Below are positions 23,205-33,314 of a DNA stretch of 64,000 bases, piece after piece. The stretch is from Neofusicoccum parvum. Taxonomy: Eukaryota > Ascomycota > Dothideomycetes > Botryosphaeriales > Botryosphaeriaceae. The notes under the pieces were generated by a model, which made no database searches, was not told the DNA's origin, and worked only from the letters and a program-made list of their open reading frames with translations. The position numbers and the translations under genes are program-made. The first letter of the stretch is position 1; each line of letters opens with the position of its first letter. The DNA is taken from the NCBI GenBank assembly GCA_020912385.1, contig CP087213.1:2356001-2420000 (forward strand), in the 5' to 3' direction.

Positions 23205-23581
23205 CTTGGGGTGAATCTGAAGCAGCTTGTACAAGTTTCAACGCGCAATACGTACGAGCTTTAAAAATCCACCATCCCACAGGAACAAACCTCATTCAGG
23301 AACATCCTACGGGACGCTGCATGCACACTGCAGGTTCACCGCACAGGAGATCTTCGCACTTTCCAGGGCCCCCTGCCCGGGACATGGGCCGATACTTCGG
23401 CTAGTAAAGACGTAATTTAGACGGTGGGAAGGTGGTATCGAAGCTTATCTGCACTGACGTCACACGGTTTCAATCGACTGACATTGCCAAGCCCGGAGGG
23501 CCATTGAACTCCCACAACTTCACCGTCGGTGGGCGAGAAGTGGTCTGAATTTCCGAGACCCCCATCTTTCCTTCGGGCTAC
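23205..23581. other. Intergenic, promoter of the carboxypeptidase gene
   Basis: This 377-bp gap runs from the carboxypeptidase ATG to the stop of the GH127-like gene on the same strand. No gene or repeat was seen. Confidence 0.4.
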
Positions 23582-25908
23582 CTACAAACTGACTTTTGGG
23601 AACTGAGCAATGTGCAGCTTAGCTGTCCCGTACGGAACCAGTCTGGTGCGGAAAGGCTCCCCCCGCGTTCCGGCAGCACTCTTATCGACGTCTCTCGGGT
23701 CTGCAGCCGTGCCGTTCCTCACCGGCCACTCAATCTCCACCGCCGTGACTTCGAGATTCACCGGCGACGACCCTGCTTTCCAGACTTGTTCCGGTAACTC
23801 ACGGATCCTCCCTTCTTTCTTGTCCAACCACGGATCCTCGGAGATGACTTTTATCTCTTGACTTGGGTCGATTCCGATATTCCATATGGACGTTGGCAAG
23901 TACTCATGGTCACGGACTTGCGACTTCCAAGCCTCCTTTCCCTCGACCCCAACCAGTTCTGCGCAGTCCGACACCTGATCTTTGTAGTTCCGGGGAAGCC
24001 TGGTGGTTTCTTTGAACGCAACCTCATATGCGAACAGCAATGGCCCGTAAGAGATACTAGTCGAGTTGTTGTTGTGGCTCTTGACGCTGACCTCGGAGCG
24101 TATTGTGACGGCAACCGTGTAGTTTCCGCTGGAAGGGACATGAATCCGATGCATTCCTGATTCGTTTTCCGGAGAGTCTGGTATAAATGGCGCTGAGTAT
24201 AGGACATCACTTGACTGAGCTTCTACAAACTCGATTCTTGAAGACGCCGAAGCCCAGCCTGGCACTCGAATGAGGAAGTCAAAGGACTTGTCCGTCGAAA
24301 TCGAATACGATAGCGCACATGGAGCGAACGGGTAGTTTGTTTCGCAGGATATGGTGATTCCTCCCATGCTCAATCTTGATGGGAGCAAGTAGGCGTGCAA
24401 TATGGTAGGTGATATATTGTTCAGGTCCCCGTTCAGCTGAACGAAAGCGTTAATCAAGAGCTTTGGGTAAGCAGTGGGATGATTGACTGTACAACACGGC
24501 TGCACAAGAGCTCAAGTCAGCTTATACCAAGCCTCATAGCATTCTCAAGCGCCACTCACAAATTCAGGCTCGAGACCAAACACATTGGCGTAGCGGCACA
24601 CATCATAGAATGGTGTCTTTTCGTCTTTCTCCAGGGCCAGCTCCCGGGCCCACGGTTGGTTTACCTGAGTCACATACTGGTGGCTCCACCAGTCCGAGCT
24701 GATTCCGGCCGGGAGAGCGTTGAAAGCTGCGAGCTCCACCCGGTCGGCGAGCCCGTTGTCGCCAAACAGACGATGCATGTAAGCCAGGGAGAAGATGAGT
24801 TCCACGGAGCAACACAACTCCACACCGCGTTGAGGGGAAAGGCCACCGATGTACTCATCGCTACTGAGAGACCCTGATGGCGTTCCATGGAAGGCAAAAG
24901 CCCTCTCTACTGCCTGCTTGGCCAGCTCCGATAGCTCGTCTGACGGATGCATGCGGAAAAGCTGTGGAGGGTAGCGCAGACCTGGTTACATAAGTCAAGA
25001 TATTCTCTTTATGCATTGAGATCGTGTTCTACGCACCTTGGGCGACGTTGACGCCGTGTTGGAAGTTGAGCGACTCATGTCTCACGGAGGGTGATTTGGG
25101 AAAGTTGCCTTTTTCGAAGAAGACTGACCAATCCCTCTTCGCAATGCGAGACCCTTCCCACAGCATTTCCATTACTTCCCAAATGGCTTTTCGGTCATCG
25201 GATGCTTCTTCCACGTCATAAATCCATTGGAGAGTGGTCGAGAGTTCGTGGGCTCGCGCCACCCCAAACCATTGCGGGTCGAATTCGTCGCCGTCCTTTG
25301 GTAGATAGCCCTCATAGTCGTTGCTGAGCATCTTGTGTACAAGCCGCACAAACTTGAGGATTGCTTGAATCACAACGGTACGTTTCGCTGAATCTGCTCC
25401 AGCATGGTTCATCAAGCCTTGGAGCAGAAGACAGCGCGCCCAAATCCCTCGGGTCTGCCGTGTCTTTTCCGGACCGAGCCAGCCGTCTGCACTTTGATTG
25501 TCGAGGGTGTAATTGAGGAAGTGCTCGGCTTGCTTCTTCAACTCATTTGCGAGCTCTCCGTCCGCTTGTTGGTCGACACTGTACGCAAGCGGTACGATGT
25601 AGTTGTACCAATAAGGCGCGGCCTCGTTCAATGCGCTGTATTCCCACGTGCCCCCAAGCCAGGTGCTGTCCTTGACGAACCGGTAGAAGTAGAACAGGCT
25701 TCCACCCAGACCTTCGGCGCAGAGACGGAGTTGATCTCGAATCCATCCATTCGGCTGTACAGAGCCCAATGGGAACAGATCATATCTCATTCGCACAAGT
25801 TCCGGAGTGTCCATGATGGACTTGCAGAGGAGCAAAAAGAAAGAGCAAGTGGCCGTGCGCGCTCACGTTGAATTGGGCTTTCTGGTAAGGACCCGGGGCC
25901 GATGTCAT
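23582..25908 (-). CDS. DUF1680/GH127-like beta-L-arabinofuranosidase
   Basis: Minus-strand exons 25867-25908, 25037-25820, 24560-24981 and 23582-24499 give 721 residues. Exon 1 codes only 14 residues (MTSAPGPYQKAQFN) and joins in frame to SIMDTPELVRMRY. The fold is an alpha/alpha barrel followed by beta domains (LRYPPQLFRM, DEYIGG, ELCCSVELIFSLAYMH, PCCTVNHP). In the GH127 enzyme HypBA1 a Glu-x-Cys and a Cys-Cys pair bind zinc and one cysteine is the nucleophile; here E330-x-C332 and C418-C419 occupy those places, and E318 in DEY is a candidate acid/base. No signal peptide is present, so it probably works on oligosaccharides after uptake. It would release beta-L-arabinofuranose from plant glycoprotein or arabinan fragments; the exact specificity of this subgroup (GH127/GH146 relatives) is not certain. 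Confidence 0.88.
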
Positions 25909-26240
25909 GCTGAGGTATCATCGGGATGTTTGCCGTAGGTGGGGTAGCGGCCACGCTCGACTTGGCATGCTTATCAGGGAACGGAAGCGAGCGCACCGGG
26001 CCTTCACTCAAGACACGAGGTGGGATCAGGGTTCCCGCACAAGATCGTCAAGGCAGTGCATTTTCGGCAAGTCCAAACGGCCATCTCTCGTGTCTGGTTC
26101 CCGATCATTTGGTCCACACGCTTGAGTAACCTGACCCTGGCCGAAGAGAGATTTTCCGTGGTGGACTTTCTTTCTTTGTTTCTTTCCCCCCACCTTCTCA
26201 CGTGCCGATCTATCTGTCTTGACTGGGGCACAGAAATCCC
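25909..26240. other. Intergenic, promoter of the GH127-like gene
   Basis: This 332-bp gap lies between the start of the GH127-like gene and the stop of the permease gene, both on the minus strand. A CT-rich tract (26161-26200) is present. No gene is seen. Confidence 0.4.
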
Positions 26241-28253
26241 TCAGAAGATGAAGGAGACGATGCGCCTCCATCCCGTACGCTTTGCCTTCTCTGAATCGTC
26301 GGGATCCAGTTCCTCCTCGAACCTTCTCCCTTGATCCAGGTCTACTTCGCGCAAGTTCACGCCAAACCCCCAGTCTCTCGTATAGACCTTCCAGAAAATG
26401 AACAGCGAAATAGTAATGGGGGCTGCAAGATAGCTTTGGAAGAAAGATTCGGCGTTGGGAGGTGATCCAATGGGCTGGATGATTTTAGTTAGCGCAGCTT
26501 TGCAGGCAGAGAAAAGATGACAGTACATACGAAAAGTCCCGAGTAGAATGTAGCTGCCAAAGAAAGACAGACCAACGTAAGTCCAACGTAGCTTCCGTAG
26601 ACTCCGAGGGCTGACCGCCAGGGAATTTGATCCAAACTTCGGCCTTGCAGCTTCCAGGCTCTCCGAAAGCGGATGTGGGCGAGCATGATGCTCAAATACG
26701 CGAACTGCCCAGAGAGACCTGTGATGGCAAGTAGCCAAGTGAATACTTTTTGGGAGTCTGCTGCTATGGTGACGAAAGACAAGAAACCTATCGAGACTTG
26801 CAGAACCACGCACCAGATTGGTCGTCCCTTGCTATCAACTTTTGCGAAGAACGCCGGCGCTCGTCCGCTCGATGCAAGCGCTTGCAAGACACGTGTCGAT
26901 CCATACGTGCAGCTGTTGGCGACTGACAGAACTGCCATTGTGATGACTTCTGGGCTCAGCTTGGGATCAGATGGAGCTTCATGAACCACTTACCGGCATT
27001 GATGACGTGTGGAAGAGCTTGAATTCCAGCCAGTTCAATGGCAAGAACAAATGGGGAGGCCTTTGTGTTTGCCCCGCTCGCCCCGAGAAGGACATCGCTG
27101 TCAGATGGGACAACCAGACCCATGATGAAAACATTGAGGATGTAGAAGAGGAAGATTCTCCAGAAGACCTGCTTTGTTGCCTTGGGGAGGGACTTTCGGG
27201 GATTCGCTGCCTCTGCTGCTGCGAGCCCGACCATCTCCGTGCCACCGAATGAAAAGGCTGGAGAGGAAATGATTAGCGTGACGACCACTCTTAGTGTTGC
27301 GAACTGCTCACCAGCAGTGACGAAAACGGAGCAAAATCCTTTGAATCCATTCCTGAAGGCTCCGGGATCGTGCCAGTACCGTGCTCCCAGATAGCCCCGT
27401 GTATCTGTGGGCACGCCTCCACAATTTATGATGATGCCCAGGATGATGAAGCCAATACAGGCCAGTATCTTGACAATCGCAAGTATGAACTCGACTGCGG
27501 TGCTACAATCAGCAACAGGAGCAACGAGTGGCAATGCCGAACTTGACTCACCTTCACCGTATCCGCGAACGCCAAAGATTTGGATGATGATCAACGCCAC
27601 CATAAACAAGGCGCACCATACGCCGGGGTTGATCTCGTCTCTGTCCCTCCAGAACTCAATTGTGATCCCAGCAGCCGTGATTTCGAACGGGAGGGTCACC
27701 ATCCAACCAATCGAATATTCCCACCCCATTGCGAATCCCCTTGGCTCCAGGGTCAACATCTGTTTCCCCAGAGAGTGTAGGGCGGACTCACCAAGCAGGA
27801 TCAATGAAGCGGACAGCGTATTCGTAGAAGGCCCCGTTTACGGGATAAAGAATCGCAAGCTCTCCCAAAGCTTGGACTGTACACATCATCATTGCACCGA
27901 TTATGATGAACCCAATAAGCTACTTGTGGTCAGCGGTGTGGGAGCCATTTTCGGTATGTTGACGGACCAGTGAGCCAGGTCCACCGGTACGGAGCGCCCC
28001 TCCGGTTCCGACAAACAGGCCAGCACCGATCGAGCCGCCTAAGCTTTCCATCAGCGCATTCTCCCAGCGCAGAGTTACTGTTGTAGGATGTACCAATTGC
28101 GATCATTTGCATGTGCCGGCCCTGTAATTGTCGCGATAGCTCTCGATCTGGCGCCGTTTCAAGCTTGCCTGAGGTGGCATGGTCAGTCGCATCCGCCGCG
28201 TGCTGGATTTCTTGCTCTCTGCCGCCTGCTTCCTTTGCCTCGGGATGCGTCAT
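26241..28253 (-). CDS. General amino acid permease (APC/YAT family, Gap1-like)
   Basis: Eight minus-strand exons: 28094-28253, 27968-28038, 27919-27792, 27552-27739, 27312-27494, 26994-27257, 26531-26946 and 26241-26474; 547 residues with all phases consistent. The yeast-amino-acid-transporter signature is clear: a hydrophilic N-terminus ending RHMQMIAIGGSIGAGLFVGTG, LGELAILYPVNGAFYEYAVR, DPAWGFAMGWEY, FSFGGTEMVGLAAAEAANPRKSLPKA, NSCTYGSTRVLQALA and a polar C-terminal tail. It should import amino acids with protons at the plasma membrane. The acceptor of intron 6 is a CAGAAG tandem: the second site gives the usual-length INAVITMAVLSV, the first adds one Glu. The divergent neighbour at 28775 encodes a secreted protein; the same-strand neighbours are the GH127-like enzyme and the carboxypeptidase. 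Confidence 0.92.
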
Positions 28254-28774
28254 GGTGAAAAATGATTATTGAATGGCTGCGAAAACACACCCTTGACCTG
28301 GGCCAACCGTGAGATAAATACATGGACTATCCAACGGTTCGATAGTGAATGATGCCACGCCCGCGCCGCAGCCACTTGGCAAGATAGCACAGTGAGCGAG
28401 CGCATGGCTCCTATCCGGCGTGCTGGTGCTGCCAAGAGAGGGGAATCCCACCGGAGCGTACAGGAAACAATCCCCGCATTTGATTTTCCGCTTCTAACCG
28501 GATTCGTGTTCTTTTGTGTGGTGCGGACCAGATTGCCTTCCAAGGAGGGAAAAGTGCCTCATTAGCAAAGGCCGGGGCATGCGGATCTTCAAACAGAACA
28601 ACAACAAATTCCAGACTGCAATATGGTTAAATTCTTAGTCGATTTAGTTCCTATAGAACTGCATCCTTGTGTGAAATACAGATGAAGCAGTATAAAGAAC
28701 CGCTGGGGCCTCCTCAGATAGTTCATGTTCCGCGCCACCATTTTCACAGATCCATGCCCATCTCCTGAGGCAGA
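28254..28774. promoter_or_regulatory. Divergent promoter between permease and secreted protein
   Basis: This 521-bp region separates two divergent starts. A TATA box, TATAAAG at 28691-28697, lies 78 nt upstream of the plus-strand ATG at 28775. No GATA cluster that would show nitrogen control was checked exhaustively. Confidence 0.45.
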
Positions 28775-29769
28775 ATGCTCTATTTCAGCAATCGCATAGC
28801 TGTTGCGTGCTTCGCAGTGCTGGTCGGCTCTGTTGGTGCTGCCAATGGACCTGCCTTCAGCACTGGCCCTGTCTCGTCCGGCAACTTCATTCGTGAGGCA
28901 ACATCCACCCTTGTTGTTCCGGCTGCTCCTGGCCCCGTCGTCGGGAACACCGTACTTTGGGTCGGCATGGGGACTTCAAACGGTGACCTGATCCAAGGCA
29001 TCAACAACAATTATCCACCAGACAATCAGTTAGCCCTCTTTTCATGACAGTATATTTCTATGCCTAACGTCTCGCTAGAGCAAGCCCGTGCAGCAATCTC
29101 GGCGGAAACTGGTGCGTTGCTGCCTACACACTCCACAAGACCTCAGGTATGTCGAGTACCTTTTTGGAAGAGTCGCGCTGATATACCTCCCAGATACCAC
29201 TCAGGAAAGCATATCTGGCCCTCGATCCAACAGCCGTCCTGGAGATCAAGTGACAATGCATTGTATGCGAGAGCTGGTGTTTCCTCTCCGCGCCCATGCT
29301 CATAAAACTAAAACCGTTGCAGACCGATTCGACGACGCTACTGGAAATTACACTCAAGTGGTTTCCGTCAACGGCGTTTCAGTCTCTCAGATTTCCACCA
29401 GTAAGCCTGACCACATCGATGCCCATTATTTCTGTGGGCATGTTCGCTCTACTAATGGCGCACCAGACTCCGGCCGTGCTCAAGGATGGGGGACAGCACT
29501 TGAATGTACGACTCGTCCTTGCGGATCTGTTCCCGCTCATTGTAAGACTCCTCGCTCCTGCAGTGCCAACTTTCCAGACAAGGAGCTGACTTTTTTTTCA
29601 CCAAGCTTGGATCAATACGGTGATCACCATGAATTCTCCTGACCCTAACTACATCCAGACCAATTGGAAGGGGCCAGGTGTCACCGGGGATTTGAAGAAA
29701 ATGGATGGAGGATTGACGTGGAGAGTGGACAAAATCTCGATTCCGGCGTACACCTTTACCACAGCTTAG
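28775..29769 (+). CDS. Small secreted protein with possible G1-peptidase-like (ConA-like) fold
   Basis: Six exons, 28775-29028, 29094-29146, 29194-29262, 29323-29400, 29467-29541 and 29606-29769, give 230 residues in frame. A signal peptide ends near GSVGAA. The mature part shows LWVGMGTSNGDLIQG, WCVAAYTL, a PGDQVTMHYRFDDATGNY strand pair, GWGTALEC and a tail from HSWINTVI; these resemble in order the strands of eqolisin (G1) peptidases (WVG..LQTG, then W..YP, then G/D-rich strands, then AEWI). Q74 and E164 sit near where the catalytic Gln and Glu would be, but overall identity looks low, so this may be only a non-enzymatic beta-sandwich. It is extracellular, with Cys at 92, 165 and 170 in the mature chain. 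Exon 2 begins after an acceptor that I placed from the WCVAAY frame; the junction DN/HNLGG is the least certain. Confidence 0.72.
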
Positions 29770-30077
29770 TTGGTAAAGTAGCTGAGTCAATACCTAATCT
29801 ACTCGATGGTTCACAAGGTCTCCGCATCTATTGTGACTGATGCTTTATAAATTTGTGGCTCTCATGACCGATCTATCAAATTTGAACTTGACGGGTATAA
29901 ATGGCTAGTTGAGAACATAGAGGAAACTTCTCATGAGACAAAATAATCCGAACAAACGTAGAGAGCCTAAAGAAGAGAGATGAAACGAATGAAATGAAGT
30001 AAACAGCAAAGTAGATCAAAAAACCAAACGTGCGAGATACACAGAAAGAGAAAATGGAGGCCTGAAACTGAGAGCGT
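29770..30077. other. Convergent intergenic spacer
   Basis: The stops of two secreted-protein genes face each other across 308 bp. The spacer is A/T-rich and holds no gene; it should contain both 3' untranslated regions. Confidence 0.4.
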
Positions 30078-30718
30078 CTAGCAATCAGACGGGCAGACCG
30101 GCCAGCGCTGAGGCTCGGCGCCCTCTGTAACCGGTGCCAAACTCGCCCAGCCCTTGTAGTTGCCGCAGACGCAAAGCTCGACGTCCAGATACAGGTTGCC
30201 GTCGTTGGTGAGGCGCGGGTAGGTGACCTGGTAGGGATGGTGCAAGGTCTGGTGGGTCTGCACGCCCCCAACCTGAAGCATGTGGGGTGTAACCATGAGG
30301 CTGCACATCATCTGGTCGCCTGACGTGGCGGTAGGGCACGTGTACTGGGCAGATGCCTCGACACTGTCGCTGGTTGAGTAGGCAACCGATACAGAGAGAC
30401 CGAGCGACCAAATCTCCTTAAAGTCAAGTCCCAAGTCCTAATGGTGCATTCGAATTAGATCTTGTGATAGTTTCTTCAGTGCATGCAGGGCCAAGTACTT
30501 ACAACTCCGACTTCGACGCTGACACCCACTTCGTGAGCTTTGCTGTAGGTCAATGTGCCGCCGGCGCCCACCATTGCACCTCCGTTCCAGGGAGCACCGT
30601 TGACTTGAGTTTGAGAAGTGATGGTGTACGAGTATTGTTTTCCTTGCAATGGTGCTGCGCAGACAGAACTGGCAAAGACGCTTGCGGTAAGCAGGACAGC
30701 CGATAATTGAGAGAACAT
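30078..30718 (-). CDS. Secreted beta-rich small protein, function unknown
   Basis: Minus-strand exons 30503-30718 and 30078-30437 give 191 residues. A clear signal peptide ends near ASSVCA, leaving a mature protein of about 170 residues with seven Cys if cleavage falls just after C20. The centre alternates polar and non-polar residues (VGVSVEVGV, LGLSVSVAYSTSDSVEASA), the pattern of amphipathic beta hairpins, and is followed by YTCPTATSG, MMCSLMVTPHMLQVGG and a Cys-rich C-terminus (ELCVCGNYKG, WPVCPSDC). I do not recognise a named family, though similar small secreted proteins occur in other plant-associated moulds as far as I recall. It may be an effector or cell-surface protein. The intron of 65 nt sits in the middle of the alternating region and is in phase 0. 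Confidence 0.75.
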
Positions 30719-33110
30719 GTTGGCAAATGATGTGTAGACTGCCGTTGGCCGGAATTCAGGGGAGGAGAAAGGTACTGGTGATAAGGCGTGGAAGTAATCG
30801 CAAGAACAATTCAATGCTTTGGAAGCTGTGAGTGATCGAGGAATGCTTGTTGAGTTGAAGTAGAGAGTATTCTTGTCTGGTCTGAGCCTTTTATATTGTA
30901 GAACTGCAGTGCATGCGCGACGATGTACTCCCGGCAAAGTATGGATAAGGGGGAGAAATTCCGCCCCCAACAAATCTGCCAACGACTCGTCTGAAGGATG
31001 AACTTCCATAGGGAGGATCTACATGGCCAAATCAAGCAGCATTGGCCTATTGAGGGGACCAGTGCAGTCGAAAGTGTGTTGGTGGTGGAAGTATCCTAAG
31101 TTTCAAGTGATCCAAAAGGTGTAGCAACACCGAACCGGATGCCGGACTTTGTGCTCTTGGAATCCCGTTGGCGCCGAGCACTTAAAATACATCGGCAACC
31201 AAAAAAAACATTGCGCCATAATCAGCCTCCAACTCGGCATTTCTGCACTAGAGTCGTGAGACTGGACAGAGCCTCGCGTACTGACAGGAATGTCCTTTGT
31301 ACCGGGTACAGCGTAAGGAATGAGATCCATACAAGCGCTCTTGGCAGAGTGAGGCTTGTGCAGTTGTTCTGTAGCTTATCTTGTTGGTGGAGGACGATCT
31401 GTGGGTAATTCCGCCGAGCGCGGCTAAATCAAATTCGAAGGAGCCAATTAGACGACTGCACCTAATCAGCAGGATAAACTCCGAGTACTCATCAAAAGGT
31501 TTCCAGATGTCGACGTGCGGTAGGTATTAATCTAGTAGACGTAAGCACGCTGAAGAGCTGCGGACAGCAAACAGACTCCATGACTGCATCGAAGTGCAAA
31601 TTGCTCTCGATTTTGGTCCTCATTCCGTATAAACTTGTCGACATCGCCGTCGTAACATCTATTTTTGGGCGATGCAACGAGGCCCGAGCTCATGGATCCA
31701 CTTTGTGGCTGTGACCGACGACGCAGGGCACGGGGTCGATGAAGGATTCGAAAGGAATGGGACGAATACGGGTGGCATTCAAGGAGGCGAGAGGAAAGTA
31801 AGTATAAGAACACCTCTGGGTCAAGATTTTGTGCCCTGCGAATATGGGTTGGTACGCATGTTGCTGGCAGAAAGGGTTTGTGGGTTGACCTTCTCTGTAC
31901 CAGCGTCCCCATCCTCTGTCGGCTCGTTTAGCGCTAGCCGACCTACGTATTCCGCTATCACGCGCTGTCCTTGCGATACATCGAAGGTCAACCTAGGCAG
32001 CTTTGGTTTGAGAGATCATTGCTGTTCTATTCGGCGGAACACTTTCCCATGGCATCTACACTTCAACCGTATCGTTTGGTTGGCCAAAAGGCGGTTCGGA
32101 TAGTGAATCGATGATCCAATGATAATGTTGAAGAAGACAATACAGTACTGAGCACACGAATATTCCGTGGACATTATATATTTCATCCGTGGAGCGGTCA
32201 TCCTAGTCACTGTAATTATTTGAACTTTGGCTGACTCTACACTCTATCGGGCTATCAAATTTAATGAGTGGAGACGCTAGGTCTTAATCGGAGCCAATGG
32301 CAAAAGGATATTGGTCTAAGCAGAATGCGCAGAGTGTCGATGGATTCCCTGACGAGTATTCAATGCATAGTATGTCCAGGTAAGTTAAAGTTGACCGCGG
32401 ATAGTATCAGGTGCGCGATGTATACAGCAGGAGAAGGAGGGTGAGTATGTGGTAGTGTAAACGGCTAAGCCGAGTAGTAAGGCGATGTGGACTGTGGAGG
32501 CTGATGGAACAGAGATGGGTTGACGAGAATATTGTATCTCATAGGACGACAGCACTGCCGCTGCGCCCTGTCCAGGCAGCACCCGAGTCCCGCAACTCCA
32601 TTAATCAACTCACTTATCCGGCCATGGTTACATGACTCTTTTCGAAGAATTGTCTGGACAAGCAAGGGCGTGAAGGTGCTTGCTCGTTTACCGACCGTGT
32701 AAGGAGAGGGAAGTTCGACGAAGCGGCGATGAGCTGTAGGAGACTGCGGACTACCCTACAAATTCAGGATATCAACCAGACAGCTAGCCTCAGGCACCAG
32801 TACGTCAATATAGTTTGCGCTCAGTAGTACTGTGTAGACAGTTTCATCATCAGCAAGACCGCTAATCGTATCCTGTACTTACAGAAGTTACAGCCTTGTG
32901 CATAAATCCTGGCGTGCGGGTCGTCTATCGCATGTTGTGGAAGGTCTACCTAGCCCTTGAGAAAGGAGAGAAAAAAACTTACCTACTAAAAGTAGCAACG
33001 TAGAGCGGGAATCATTACCAAGCATGTCGGTCCATTCCACTTGCAAAAACCCCCGTAGCACGACCTCCTCGTGGATGTATCATCCTACGCAAGATACTGG
33101 CGTTGAGAAG

Positions 33111-33314
33111 TCAGTCGAGAAGAGCAATATTGCTTTGTAATTGTATTCTGGAGAGAAGCATCTTCTCCACAGCGAAAAATGCGAGCACTTGAGGGTGGGC
33201 CAGCTGGTAGTGGATGTCGAGTTCAAGGCCCATGGCAACGAGGTTGGCTGATTTCACCAGCGGGTCAATGTCAACAGCGGAAGAGCGAATACCGGACATG
33301 ATCTCTGAATTTGT
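33111..33314 (-). pseudogene. Possible orphan terminal exon of a lost gene
   Basis: After a good acceptor (CTTACAAATTCAG) a frame reads EIMSGIRSSAVDIDPLVK and on to a stop at 33111, with amphipathic helices and natural-looking composition. An upstream segment can be joined in frame through the donor at GTATTT near 33375, but no start codon or domain follows further up. It may be the 3' remnant of a regulator-like gene or chance. The upstream DNA also reads CAAC..CRNC in another frame, which I could not connect. Confidence 0.2.

Noticed and set aside
31672..32103. Plus-strand frame of 143 residues and its minus-strand counterpart at 31532-31912
   Set aside because: No motif, signal peptide or exon partner; neither strand is favoured.
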